Positions 27,373 to 35,359 of a stretch of 64,000 nt of DNA are shown here, piece after piece. Every line of letters starts with the position of its first letter. Position 1 is the first letter of the stretch. Under the pieces are notes generated by a model that was not told the origin of the DNA, did no database searches, and saw only the letters and a program-made list of their open reading frames with translations. The DNA comes from Streptomyces sp. TS71-3 (GTDB taxonomy: Bacteria; Actinomycetota; Actinomycetes; Streptomycetales; Streptomycetaceae). The stretch lies in assembly GCF_018327685.1 (NCBI RefSeq), contig NZ_BNEL01000001.1, forward strand, positions 434,001 through 498,000, written 5' to 3'. Made by a program: the position numbers and the translations under genes.

Positions 27373-28478
27373 ACCAGCTCGCCGCCACCACCAACGAGAA
27401 CCTGGCGCACATCAGCAATGTGCTGATCTACTCCGCCATCGCCGTCTACCTGCTGGCCTTCTTCGCCCACACGGGCGAGTGGCTGCTCGGCAGCCGCAGC
27501 AAGGTGGGCCGCACGGCCGCCGCGCTCACCGCGTCCTCCGCCTCCTCCGCGGCGAACGGTGCCGCGGCCACCGCGGGCCCGGGGGTGCAGGTCAGGCAGC
27601 AGAGCGGCGGAACCGCCGTGCTGGAGCGCCCCGAGGTGGTGACCCGCACCGCGGCCGGCCGCCGCAACGTTCCCGACGGCCCCGGCGCCCACGGCGGCGA
27701 CGCCCAGGGCGACATGTACGGCCGGATGGCCATCTCCTTCACGGTGCTCGCCTTCCTGGTGGAGGCGGGCGGCGTCCTCACGCGCGCGCTGTCCGTGCAG
27801 CGGGCGCCGTGGGGCAACATGTACGAGTTCAACATCACGTTCTCCACGGTGGCCGTCGCCGTCTACCTCGCTCTGCTGGCGCTGAAGAAGAACGTCCGCT
27901 GGATCGGCCTGCCGCTGGTCCTCACGGTCCTGCTCGACCTCGGCCTCGCCGTCACCGTCCTCTACACGGCCAGCGACCAGCTCGTGCCGGCCCTGCACTC
28001 GTACTGGCTGTGGATCCACGTCTCCACCGCCATCTTCTGCGGCGCCTGCTTCTACGTGGGCGCGGTCGCCACGCTGCTGTACCTCTTCCGGGACAGCTAC
28101 GAGGCGAAGCTCGCGGCGGGCGGGCAGCCCGGCGCGTTCGCCACGTCCGTGCTGGAGCGGCTGCCCGCGGCGTCCTCGCTCGACAAGCTCTCCTACCGGG
28201 TGAACGCGGCGGTCTTCCCGCTGTGGACGTTCACGATCATCGCGGGCGCCATCTGGGCCGGCGACGCGTGGGGCCACTACTGGGAGTGGGACCCGAAGGA
28301 GACCTGGTCGTTCATCACCTGGGTCGCCTACGCCGGCTACCTGCACGCCCGCGCCACGGCCGGCTGGAAGGGCCGCAAGGCCGCCATCCTGGCCCTGGTC
28401 GCCTTCGGCTGCTGGCTCTTCAACTACTACGGCGTCAACATCTTCGTCTCCGGCAAGCACTCGTACGCGGGGGTCTGA
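27369..28478 (+). CDS. ccsB: CcsB/ResC cytochrome c synthetase subunit
   Basis: The product has 369 residues. The heme-binding WWD-type motif is visible as AWGHYWEWDPKETWSFITW, and conserved His residues flank it (LHSYWLWIHVSTAIF before, YLHARATAGWKG after). About eight membrane helices are present. A polar insertion of roughly 75 residues follows the first helix. GTG at 27369 overlaps the ResB stop (GTGA), so translation is coupled. It completes the ResA-CcdA-ResB-CcsB set. Confidence 0.93.
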   Translation: MNQLAATTNENLAHISNVLIYSAIAVYLLAFFAHTGEWLLGSRSKVGRTAAALTASSASSAANGAAATAGPGVQVRQQSGGTAVLERPEVVTRTAAGRRNVPDGPGAHGGDAQGDMYGRMAISFTVLAFLVEAGGVLTRALSVQRAPWGNMYEFNITFSTVAVAVYLALLALKKNVRWIGLPLVLTVLLDLGLAVTVLYTASDQLVPALHSYWLWIHVSTAIFCGACFYVGAVATLLYLFRDSYEAKLAAGGQPGAFATSVLERLPAASSLDKLSYRVNAAVFPLWTFTIIAGAIWAGDAWGHYWEWDPKETWSFITWVAYAGYLHARATAGWKGRKAAILALVAFGCWLFNYYGVNIFVSGKHSYAGV

Positions 28479-28659
28479 CGGTACGCGCGTGTGACGGCAT
28501 GGACGGCATGCGCGTCTGACGGTACCCGCGCGTCCGGCGGCACGCGGGCAGGCGCCCGGCACGCCGTATCCGGCCCGTCGGCCACCGTTGGGGCCCGCTA
28601 CCCTGTGGGCTCCACACGGGCCCGACGGGCCCCACGCCTTCCGGGGGGAGCGGACCGAG

Positions 28660-29070
28660 ATGCTCAGGTATGTGCCCTATCTGCTGGTGCTCGCACTGTG
28701 GATCTACGCCTTCATCGACTGCCTGACCACTCCCGAGGAAGAGGTCAGGTACCTCCCGAAGGTGGCGTGGGTCCTCATCGTGCTGCTCTTCGGCGAGGTG
28801 CTGGTGGGCCCGATCGCTTGGCTGATCGCGGGCAAGCAGCGCGGGCCCCTGCGGGCGGCCGGCGCCACACCGTCCGAGTGGCACAGGAACCACCGCACGC
28901 AGTGGCAGGCCCCTGACGACGACCCCGAGTTCCTCGCATCCCTCCGCAACGACAACAAGAAGGACGAGGCGCTCCTCAAGGACTGGGAGGCGGATCTCCG
29001 GCGCCGCGAGGAGGACCTGCGCCGCAGGGCCGGCGAGGCCGGCGGCACCCCGGACACCGAGCAGCCCTGA
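28660..29070 (+). CDS. PLDc_N domain small membrane protein
   Basis: The product has 136 residues. Two N-terminal membrane helices (LPYLLVLALWIYAFIDCL-like segment and VAWVLIVLLFGEVLVGPIAW) with the TPEEEVRYLPK loop between them match the PLDc_N (phospholipase D N-terminal-like) family found alone in many actinomycetes. A charged, coiled-coil-like tail follows (DWEADLRRREEDLRRRAGE). ATG at 28660 has a GGGGGGAG site. No catalytic domain is present; the function is unknown. Confidence 0.78.
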   Translation: MLRYVPYLLVLALWIYAFIDCLTTPEEEVRYLPKVAWVLIVLLFGEVLVGPIAWLIAGKQRGPLRAAGATPSEWHRNHRTQWQAPDDDPEFLASLRNDNKKDEALLKDWEADLRRREEDLRRRAGEAGGTPDTEQP

Positions 29071-29110
29071 CCCTCAGCCTGAACTCGGGGCCCAGCCCCG
29101 GTGCCCCGAA

Positions 29111-29239
29111 AGGGGCGCGGGGAACTGCGCGACCAGCCACGACGAGACCGTCAGGTCGTCACCGTCCCGAGGGGGCTGGTTCTGCCGTCTCCGGACCACC
29201 GGCCGGTGAGGGTTGTTCGCGCAGTTCCCCGCGCCCCTT
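29111..29239. repeat. Composite intergenic repeat, first of two copies upstream of the UbiD-family gene
   Basis: Left arm (AGGGGCGCGGGGAACTGCGC), middle module (GTCAGGTCGTCACCGTCCCG and CTCCGGACCACCGGCCGG) and right arm (TCGCGCAGTTCCCCGCGCCC) are all present. It lies in the 558-base gap 29071-29628 and should terminate the preceding transcript. Confidence 0.82.
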
Positions 29240-29275
29240 TCGGGGGCGCCCCGACGGCGAGGTCGAGCCCACCTC

Positions 29276-29430
29276 AGGGGCGCGGGGAACTGCGCGACCA
29301 GCCACGACGAGACGGTCAGGTCGTCACCGTCCCGAGGGGGCAGTCGCTGTCGTTTCCGGACCACCGGCCGGTGGCTGGTTGCTCGCGCCCACGCGGCGGA
29401 GCCGCACATCGATACAGCCCCGCGCCCCTG
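29276..29430. repeat. Composite intergenic repeat, second copy upstream of the UbiD-family gene
   Basis: The left arm and middle module are as in the first copy. The right arm is the long variant, running through CGCGCCCACGCGGCGGAGCC and CATCGATACAGCCCCGCGCC. This variant is the inverse of the left arm of the copy near 4.5 kb. After it, at 29455-29560, two degenerate copies of a segment containing GAGAACCCTCAGCCGG follow. Confidence 0.8.
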
Positions 29431-29615
29431 GGTCGGCCGGGGCACAGCTCTCGATCCCGAGAACCCTCAGCCGGGGCACTGAGGGGCACCGGGGCTGAGA
29501 CCCAGATCCCGAGAACCCTCAGCCGGTCGCACCGAGGGGCACCGGGGCGCAGCCCCGAGTCCGGAGTGCCGGGGCCACGGAGCGGGGCGGGCGCAGGGGG
29601 CGCCGCCCCCTCGGC

Positions 29616-29621
29616 GATACT
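29616..29621 (+). promoter_or_regulatory. -10 element of a likely leaderless promoter for the UbiD-family gene
   Basis: GATACT ends 7 bases before the ATG at 29629 and no ribosome binding site is present, so the transcript probably starts at the A of the start codon. Confidence 0.5.
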
Positions 29622-29628
29622 GGACCCC

Positions 29629-31086
29629 ATGGCATACGACGATCTTCGCTCGCTGCTGAGGGCCCTGGAGCGCGAGGGCGACCTCAAGCGCATCAAGGCC
29701 GAGGTCGACCCCCACCTCGAAGTCGGGGAGATCGTCGACCGCGTGCAGAAGGCCAAGGGCCCGGCCCTCCTCTTCGAGAACGTCAAGGGCTCCGACATGC
29801 CCCTGGCGATGAACGTCTACGGCACGGACCGCCGCCTGCTGAAGGCACTCGGCCTGAAGTCCTACGCCGACATCAGCGACCGCATCGGCGGGCTCCTGAA
29901 GCCCGAACTGCCGCAGGGATTCACGGGCGTGCGCGAGGCGTTCGGCAAGCTCGGCGCGATGGCGCACGTGCCGCCGAAGAAGGTGAAGCAGGGCTCCGCC
30001 CCCGTCCAGGAGGTGGAGCTGCACGGAGACGGCGTCGACCTGAACCGGCTGCCCGCGCTGTTCACCTGGCCGAAGGACGGCGGCTCGTTCTTCAACCTCG
30101 GCCTCACGCACACCAAGGACCCTCAGACGGGCGTCCGCAACCTCGGCCTGTACCGGCTCCAGCGGCACGACCGGCGCACCATCGGCATGCACTGGCAGAT
30201 CCACAAGGACAGCCGCAACCACTACCAGGTCGCCGCCCGGCGCGGCGAGCGGCTGCCCGTGGCGATCGCCTTCGGCTGCCCGCCCGCCGTGACCTACGCG
30301 GCGACGGCGCCGCTGCCCGGCGACATCGACGAGTACCTCTTCGCGGGCTTCGTGCAGGGCAGGCGGATCGAGATGGTCGACTGCCGGACGGTGCCGTTGC
30401 AGGTGCCCGCGCAGGCCGAGGTGGTCCTGGAGGGCTGGCTGGAGCCCGGCACCATGCTCCCGGAGGGCCCGTTCGGCGACCACACCGGCTTCTACACCCC
30501 CAAGGAGCCGTTCCCGGCGCTGACCATCGACTGCGTCACGATGCGCAAGCGGCCGCTGCTCCAGTCCATCGTGGTGGGCCGCCCGCCGACGGAGGACGGC
30601 CCGCTCGGCCGCGCCACGGAAAGGTTCTTCCTGCCGCTCCTCAAGATCATCGTGCCGGACATCGTGGACTACCACCTGCCGGAGGCGGGCGGCTTCCACA
30701 ACTGCGCCATCGTCTCGATCGACAAGAAGTACCCGAAGCACGCGCAGAAGGTCATGCACGCCGTGTGGGGCGCGCACATGATGTCGTTGACGAAGCTGAT
30801 CGTGGTCGTCGACGCGGACTGCGACGTGCACGACCTGCACGAGGTCGCCTGGCGCGCCCTCGGCAACACCGACTACGGACGCGACCTGAGCATCGTCGAG
30901 GGCCCCGTCGACCATCTGGACCACGCCTCGTACCAGCAGTTCTGGGGCGGGAAGGCGGGCATCGACGCCACGCGGAAGCTGCCCGAGGAGGGCTACACGC
31001 GCGACGGGGGCTGGCCGGACATGATCCTGTCCGACCCTGATACGGCGGCGACCGTCGACCGCCGGTGGAGGGAGTACGGCTTTTGA
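29629..31086 (+). CDS. ubiD: UbiD-family decarboxylase of menaquinone (futalosine) biosynthesis
   Basis: The product has 485 residues, the full UbiD length. Family features include the prFMN/metal region (DPQTGVRNLGLYRLQRHD), the EGPFGDHTGFYTP segment with the catalytic acidic residues, and the C-terminal WGAHMMSLTKLIVVVDAD. It should use prenylated FMN made by the UbiX protein two genes downstream. Beside an UbiA prenyltransferase in a Streptomyces-like genome, the expected role is decarboxylation of prenylated 1,4-dihydroxy-6-naphthoate. The stop overlaps the TTG of the UbiA gene. Confidence 0.9.
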   Translation: MAYDDLRSLLRALEREGDLKRIKAEVDPHLEVGEIVDRVQKAKGPALLFENVKGSDMPLAMNVYGTDRRLLKALGLKSYADISDRIGGLLKPELPQGFTGVREAFGKLGAMAHVPPKKVKQGSAPVQEVELHGDGVDLNRLPALFTWPKDGGSFFNLGLTHTKDPQTGVRNLGLYRLQRHDRRTIGMHWQIHKDSRNHYQVAARRGERLPVAIAFGCPPAVTYAATAPLPGDIDEYLFAGFVQGRRIEMVDCRTVPLQVPAQAEVVLEGWLEPGTMLPEGPFGDHTGFYTPKEPFPALTIDCVTMRKRPLLQSIVVGRPPTEDGPLGRATERFFLPLLKIIVPDIVDYHLPEAGGFHNCAIVSIDKKYPKHAQKVMHAVWGAHMMSLTKLIVVVDADCDVHDLHEVAWRALGNTDYGRDLSIVEGPVDHLDHASYQQFWGGKAGIDATRKLPEEGYTRDGGWPDMILSDPDTAATVDRRWREYGF

Positions 31087-32003
31087 GTACCGTCGAAGGA
31101 GTCATCGGCGGGCCGGGTCCGGCCCAGCCGCACGGCAGGGTCAGGGCGTTCCTCCGCCTGGTGATGATCGAGCACTCGGTCTTCGCGCTGCCGTTCGCGT
31201 ACATCGCCTCGCTGACGGCGATGTACGGCCTGGACCGGAACGTCCACTGGGGCCGGCTGCTGCTGGTGACCGTCGCCATGGTGGGCCTGCGCACGTTCGC
31301 GATGGCCTGCAACCGGATCATCGACCGGGAGATCGACGCCCGCAACCCGCGCACGGCGGGCCGCGAGCTGGTCACCGGCGCGGTGAGCGTGCGGTCCGCG
31401 TGGACGGGCGCGCTGATCGCGGTGGCCGTCTTCCTGGGCGCGGCGGCGCTGCTGAACCCGCTCTGCCTGGCGCTCGCGCCGATCGCCGTGGTGCCGATGG
31501 TGGTGTACCCGTACGGCAAGCGGTTCACGAACTTCCCGCATGCCATCCTCGCCGTGGCGCAGGCGATGGGCCCGATCGGCGCCTGGATCGCGGTCACCGG
31601 CGAGTGGTCCTGGCCGGCGGTGCTGCTGGGCCTCGCGGTCGGGGTGTGGATCGGCGGCTTCGACCTGATCTTCGGCTGCCAGGACGTGCAGGCGGACCGG
31701 GCGCACGGCGTGATGTCGGTGCCGGCCCGCTTCGGCATCCCGGCCGCGCTGCACGGCGCCCGAGCCTGCCACGTCGTGGTGATGGGCCTCTTCGCGTGGT
31801 ACGCGGTCGAGACCCACGCGGGCCCGTTCTTCTGGTTCGGCCTGCTGGTGGTCGCGGGAGCGTTCCTCTACGAGCACTCGATCGTCCGCCCGCACGACCT
31901 GTCCCGCCTGAACAGGGCGTTCTTCACCGTCAACGGTTTCATCGGCATCGCCCTCTTCGTGTGCGCGCTGCTGGACCTGCTGGTACGGGGGCTGACCGTC
32001 TGA
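31083..32003 (+). CDS. mqnP: UbiA-family prenyltransferase of menaquinone biosynthesis
   Basis: The product has 306 residues with about eight membrane helices. The first Asp-rich motif is NRIIDREIDARNPRT (N/DxxxD type) and the second is DLIFGCQDVQADRAHG, the two Mg-diphosphate sites of UbiA enzymes. It should attach the isoprenoid chain to 1,4-dihydroxy-6-naphthoate. TTG at 31083 is chosen since it overlaps the upstream stop (TTGA) and has GGAGGGAG 7-8 bases before it; a GTG at 31065 is possible but lacks such a site. Confidence 0.88.
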   Translation: MSTVEGVIGGPGPAQPHGRVRAFLRLVMIEHSVFALPFAYIASLTAMYGLDRNVHWGRLLLVTVAMVGLRTFAMACNRIIDREIDARNPRTAGRELVTGAVSVRSAWTGALIAVAVFLGAAALLNPLCLALAPIAVVPMVVYPYGKRFTNFPHAILAVAQAMGPIGAWIAVTGEWSWPAVLLGLAVGVWIGGFDLIFGCQDVQADRAHGVMSVPARFGIPAALHGARACHVVVMGLFAWYAVETHAGPFFWFGLLVVAGAFLYEHSIVRPHDLSRLNRAFFTVNGFIGIALFVCALLDLLVRGLTV

Positions 32004-32095
32004 CCGTCCGAGCCCCGGTCGCCCGTGGGCGCCGGAGCGACCGGGGGAGAGGGCCGGCAGGGTGACCTGGGAACGGGACCCGGTCGCCGCGCCGC

Positions 32096-32101
32096 TAGGC
32101 T
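32096..32101 (+). promoter_or_regulatory. -10 element of a likely leaderless promoter for the UbiX-family gene
   Basis: TAGGCT is followed by 7 bases and then GTG at 32109, with no ribosome binding site between. This gives the UbiX gene its own start despite being third in the run. Confidence 0.5.
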
Positions 32102-32108
32102 CGGTGCC

Positions 32109-32819
32109 GTGGAGCACGAGAACGCACCCGGTCACCCGGGGACGGGCGAGGGCGCGCCGGAGCGTGTGCCCTGGATCGTGGGCGTCTCCGGCGCCTCCGG
32201 CACGCCGTACGCCGCCGCCGTGCTGCGCGCGCTGCTCGCCGCCGGCGAAGGTGTCGACCTGATCGTCTCCCGGGCGTCCCGGCTGACCGTGCTGGACGAG
32301 ACCGGGATCGCGTTCCGGGACGCCCACTGGCAGTCCGACCTGGGCCGATGGCTGGCCCGCGGCGCGGACGGAACGCCGGACGCCTTCAAGGACGTGGACA
32401 CGACACGCGTGCGGTACTGGCCCGCGGGCGACCTCGCGGCGGGCCCGTCCTCCGGCTCGTACCGGACGAAGGGCATGGTGATCGTGCCGGCGTCGACGGC
32501 GTGCGTGGCGGGGGTCGCGCTCGGCCTCTCCAAGGACCTGCTGCAACGCGCGGCGAGCGTGACGCTGAAGGAGCGGCGGGCGCTGGCGGTCGCGGTCCGG
32601 GAGAGCCCGCTGAACGGGCAGACGCTGCGGCACCTGGTGGCCCTCGACGACGCGGGAGCGAGCGTGGTGCCCGCCTCACCGGCCTTCTATGCGGGCGCCA
32701 CCCACATCCAGGACCTGGTGGACTTCGTCGCCGGCCGGGTGCTCGACGCGGCGGGGGTCGGACACACGTTGTACCGCCGCTGGGAGGGGGCGCTGGGCGG
32801 CGGGGCGGGGAGCGGTTGA
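32109..32819 (+). CDS. ubiX: UbiX-family flavin prenyltransferase
   Basis: The product has 236 residues. It makes prenylated FMN, the cofactor for UbiD enzymes. The N-terminal GVSGASGTPYAAAVLRALL binds the flavin phosphate, and PASTACVAGVALGLSKDLLQ with RAASVTLKERRALAVAVRES matches the family core. It is longer than typical UbiX (about 190-200) because of a polar N-terminus of 20 residues and a longer tail. The role in menaquinone synthesis follows from the neighbouring UbiD and UbiA genes. Confidence 0.9.
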   Translation: MEHENAPGHPGTGEGAPERVPWIVGVSGASGTPYAAAVLRALLAAGEGVDLIVSRASRLTVLDETGIAFRDAHWQSDLGRWLARGADGTPDAFKDVDTTRVRYWPAGDLAAGPSSGSYRTKGMVIVPASTACVAGVALGLSKDLLQRAASVTLKERRALAVAVRESPLNGQTLRHLVALDDAGASVVPASPAFYAGATHIQDLVDFVAGRVLDAAGVGHTLYRRWEGALGGGAGSG

Positions 32820-32982
32820 CGGCGCGCACCGCGTCCGGGGCCGGCGACCGCGGCCGGACGGTGCCCGGGATGCGCCAGGCGGGCGCCCGTACCTTGCGGG
32901 GGCCTCTTCACCACCCGGGTGAGCTGATGGGTTCGCAGGCTGCCGACGCTGGGTGCCTTAGATTCTAGACTTACGGATTCCG

Positions 32983-33057
32983 GCGGGACCGCGGAACGCG
33001 GGACCGCCGAGCGTGGCACTGCGGAACGCGGGACCGCAGAGCGCGGGACCGCGACAC
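32983..33057. repeat. 15-bp tandem repeat in the leader of the AsnC-family gene
   Basis: Five units of GCGGGACCGCRGARC type run without gaps from 32983 to 33057, directly between a promoter-like AT-rich patch (TTAGATTCTAGACTTACGG at 32959) and the AsnC gene. Units 1, 2, 4 and 5 are close to identical; unit 3 (GTGGCACTGCGGAAC) is diverged. Confidence 0.9.
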
Positions 33058-33076
33058 GATGAAAGGCAATGGAGCT

Positions 33077-33532
33077 ATGGACGCCGTGGACAGGCAGCTC
33101 ATCCAGGCCCTGCGCGAGAACGGCAGGGCCTCCTACGCCGAACTCGGCCGTCTCGTCGGTCTCTCCGGGCCCAGCGTCACGGACCGCATCAACCGCCTGG
33201 AGGCGGCCGGCGTCATCACGGGCTACCGCGCCACGGTCGACTCGGCGTCCCTGGGCCTCGGCGTCACCGCCCTCATCGGCATCTCGCTGTCCGACGCCAC
33301 CGACCACGAGGACGTCGCCCACCGGCTGCGGGACCTCCATGAGGTCGAGGACTGCTGGTTCATCGCGGGCGACGACTCGTACATGCTCAAGGTCCGCGCC
33401 AACAACGTCGACGGGCTGGAGAAGACGATCAGACGGCTCTCCGGGACGAAGGGGGTCTCCCGGACGCGTACCACGATCGTGCTGTCCACGAAGTGGGAGA
33501 ACCGGGTCGGGGACCTGCCCGAGGAGATCTGA
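33077..33532 (+). CDS. Lrp/AsnC-family transcriptional regulator
   Basis: The product has 151 residues, the typical Lrp size. An N-terminal helix-turn-helix (DRQLIQALRENGRASYAELG, SGPSVTDRINRLEAAGVI) is followed by a RAM/AsnC ligand-binding domain (YRATVDSASLGLGVTALIGI, CWFIAGDDSYMLKVRANN). ATG at 33077 matches usual family starts; an in-frame ATG at 33059 would add six residues. It separates the UbiD/A/X genes from the MqnE-like gene. A palindrome TAGATTCTA at 32960 upstream may be its own operator. Confidence 0.88.
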   Translation: MDAVDRQLIQALRENGRASYAELGRLVGLSGPSVTDRINRLEAAGVITGYRATVDSASLGLGVTALIGISLSDATDHEDVAHRLRDLHEVEDCWFIAGDDSYMLKVRANNVDGLEKTIRRLSGTKGVSRTRTTIVLSTKWENRVGDLPEEI

Positions 33533-33696
33533 GCCCTTCCGGAACCCGGCCGCCTCGCGGGGCGCGCCGCAGGTGGGGTTGGGTGCGGGGCGGCGGGGGC
33601 CGCTGGCGTACGGTGAACGGGGCCCGCGGCGCCCGCCGGGAGACGGCAGGGAGCGGCCCGGAACGAACGGTCAGGCACATGGGAGGCGGTCGGCGC

Positions 33697-34677
33697 ATGG
33701 ACGCGGGGCTGAGGCGCGAGCTCGACGAGAAGGTCCGCGGCGGCGAGCGGCTGTCCCGCGAGGACGGGCTCGCGCTGTACGGGTCGGACGACCTGGCGTG
33801 GCTCGGCGACCTGGCCCACGAGGCACGCACCCGGAGGCACGGCGACGCGGGGTACTTCAGCGTCAGCCGCGGGCTGGTCCTGGCGGACGGTTCCGGCGTC
33901 GAGGAGGCCGTCCGGCATGCGGCGGCTCTGGGGGCCGACGGCGTGACCGAGCTGCGCGTCGGGATCGGCCAGGGCCTCGACCGGGACGCGTGCACGAGCG
34001 CGCTGCGGGCGCTGCGCGAGGCCGCGCCCGGGATCGCACTAAGGGCGTGCACGGCCGCGGACGTGCACCGTTTCGAGACGGCGACCGGCCTGTCCGCGGA
34101 CGAGATCCTCGCCGAACTCGTGGATGCCGGCCTTGAGTCGTTCACGGCCGACGCCGGCCCCGGGGAGGACGGCTGGGAGGACTGGTCCCGCATCCACCGC
34201 CTCGCCCACGCCAAGGGCCTGAAGACGCCCGCCGCCCTGCTCCTCGACCGCGACCGGGACCTTCCGCACCGCGTCGACGACCTCCTGCGGCTGCGCGAAC
34301 TCCAGGACGAGACCGGCGGGTTCCCCGTCTTCGCCCCGCTGGGCGGCGCGCTCACCGGTTTGGAGATCCTGAAGACGTTCGCGGTCTCGCGCCTGCTCCT
34401 CGACAACGTCCCGCACCTCGCGGCCTGCTGGGCGACGCACGGCGAGCGCGCGGCGCTGCTGGCACTCCAGCACGGCGCGGACGAGGTGGACGCGTCGTTC
34501 GTCAACGCCCAGGAGAGTTCGGACGCGCCCGCGGAGCCCACCCGGGACGACCTGCTGGACCTCGTCCGGGACGCGGGCTTCCGGCCCGTCGAGCGGGACG
34601 CGCGGTACGAGGTCGTGCGGGAGCACGAGGGGGCCGACCCCGGACGCCGGGACGCGCCGCAGCCGATGCGGGTCTGA
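33697..34677 (+). CDS. MqnE (aminofutalosine synthase)-like protein lacking the radical-SAM cysteine motif
   Basis: The product has 326 residues, about 60 shorter than MqnE enzymes. Large parts read like MqnE: MDAGLRRELDEKV at the start, WEDWSRIHRLAHAKGLKTP-type segment (residues 160-178), HRVDDLLRLRELQDETGGF, ILKTFAVSRLLLDNVPH, and the ending DLLDLVRDAGFRPVER to PQPMRV. The CxxxCxxC loop that should follow the first strand (near residue 60) is absent: SVSRGLVLADGSGVEEAV replaces it. The only cysteines are 99, 108 and 244. The GGGAEIF-type segment and the long loop before the last helices are also shortened. The frame is open throughout with normal codon use, so this is not a simple frameshift. 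It cannot do radical-SAM chemistry as it stands. A redundant, repurposed or decaying paralogue are the options. Confidence 0.8.
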   Translation: MDAGLRRELDEKVRGGERLSREDGLALYGSDDLAWLGDLAHEARTRRHGDAGYFSVSRGLVLADGSGVEEAVRHAAALGADGVTELRVGIGQGLDRDACTSALRALREAAPGIALRACTAADVHRFETATGLSADEILAELVDAGLESFTADAGPGEDGWEDWSRIHRLAHAKGLKTPAALLLDRDRDLPHRVDDLLRLRELQDETGGFPVFAPLGGALTGLEILKTFAVSRLLLDNVPHLAACWATHGERAALLALQHGADEVDASFVNAQESSDAPAEPTRDDLLDLVRDAGFRPVERDARYEVVREHEGADPGRRDAPQPMRV

Positions 34678-34687
34678 CGCAGGCCGT

Positions 34688-35107
34688 TCACGGGCGGACC
34701 GCAAGCCCGGCGATGACGGAGGTACCGCGCACGGGCCGCGGCCGGGTGCCCCAGACAGCCGCAAGATGATCGACGAGGACGAGGCCGCGCCCGCCCTCGG
34801 ACTCCACGCAGGGGCGCGCCACCACGGGCGTGCGCGCGCCGTCGCGCGACGCGGGATCGGACACGGCGAGCCAGTAGTGGCCGTCCGCGGGCCACAGCAC
34901 GAGTTCGACGAGGTCGTCCCCGGCGGGCCGGGTGCCGTGCCGGATGGCGTTGGTGACCAGCTCGGACGTCAACAGCGTGAGGTCGTCCCTCAGATGGCGC
35001 CGCACCTCGGGCGCCAGCGCACCGGCAACGGCCCGCCGGGCCCTCGGCACGGACGCGGGGTGCGCGGGAAAGCGCCAGAGCGCGGGTACGACGGGGATCT
35101 CGGGCAT
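34688..35107 (-). CDS. Anti-sigma-type ATP-binding protein (HATPase_c, RsbW-like)
   Basis: The product has 139 residues. The GHKL ATPase fold is shown by the N-box (LLTSELVTNAIRHG), the G1-type VSDPASRDG and the GGRGLVLVDHLA segment. Short ATPases of this type act as anti-sigma factors or serine kinases. In Streptomyces they are often encoded beside an XRE/DUF5753 regulator and DUF397 proteins, which is the case here across a divergent promoter. The stop lies only 10 bases from the stop of the convergent MqnE-like gene. Confidence 0.8.
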   Translation of the reverse strand: MPEIPVVPALWRFPAHPASVPRARRAVAGALAPEVRRHLRDDLTLLTSELVTNAIRHGTRPAGDDLVELVLWPADGHYWLAVSDPASRDGARTPVVARPCVESEGGRGLVLVDHLAAVWGTRPRPVRGTSVIAGLAVRP

Positions 35108-35231
35108 GGCGAACTCCGTTGTGTACGTGAGGATGTGGGATCGCCGGTGGCCTACCGCCCTGGACGCGGGCACACCCGTCCCAGGGCGGACGGGCATGAC
35201 CGCGCGGTGCGCTTCCGGCTGTTGCCTTGTG

Positions 35232-35262
35232 TAGCGTGCGCGTAACTGAACGCTAGCGTGCG
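35232..35262. promoter_or_regulatory. Direct repeat TAGCGTGCG, candidate operator in the ATPase/XRE divergent region
   Basis: TAGCGTGCG occurs at 35232-35240 and 35254-35262, 22 bases apart (two helical turns), in the 252-base gap between the divergent ATPase and XRE genes. The second copy lies in a CGCTAGCG palindrome. GATACAAT at 35287 downstream is a -10-like sequence for the XRE gene. Confidence 0.45.
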
Positions 35263-35359
35263 TGTGGGTAAATGTCTGCACCGGCGATACAATTACCCCC
35301 CCATGGGGGTCGGAGGCCGGTTCCGGGGAGACGGGGCGCGGGCCAGATGAGGGGAAGGC

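Noticed and set aside
33826..34136. A frameshift or sequencing error hiding the radical-SAM motif of the MqnE-like gene
   Set aside because: No forward frame in this stretch contains CxxxCxxC, the main frame stays open with normal codon use, and similarity to MqnE is lost at several separate loops, as expected from divergence and not from one indel.
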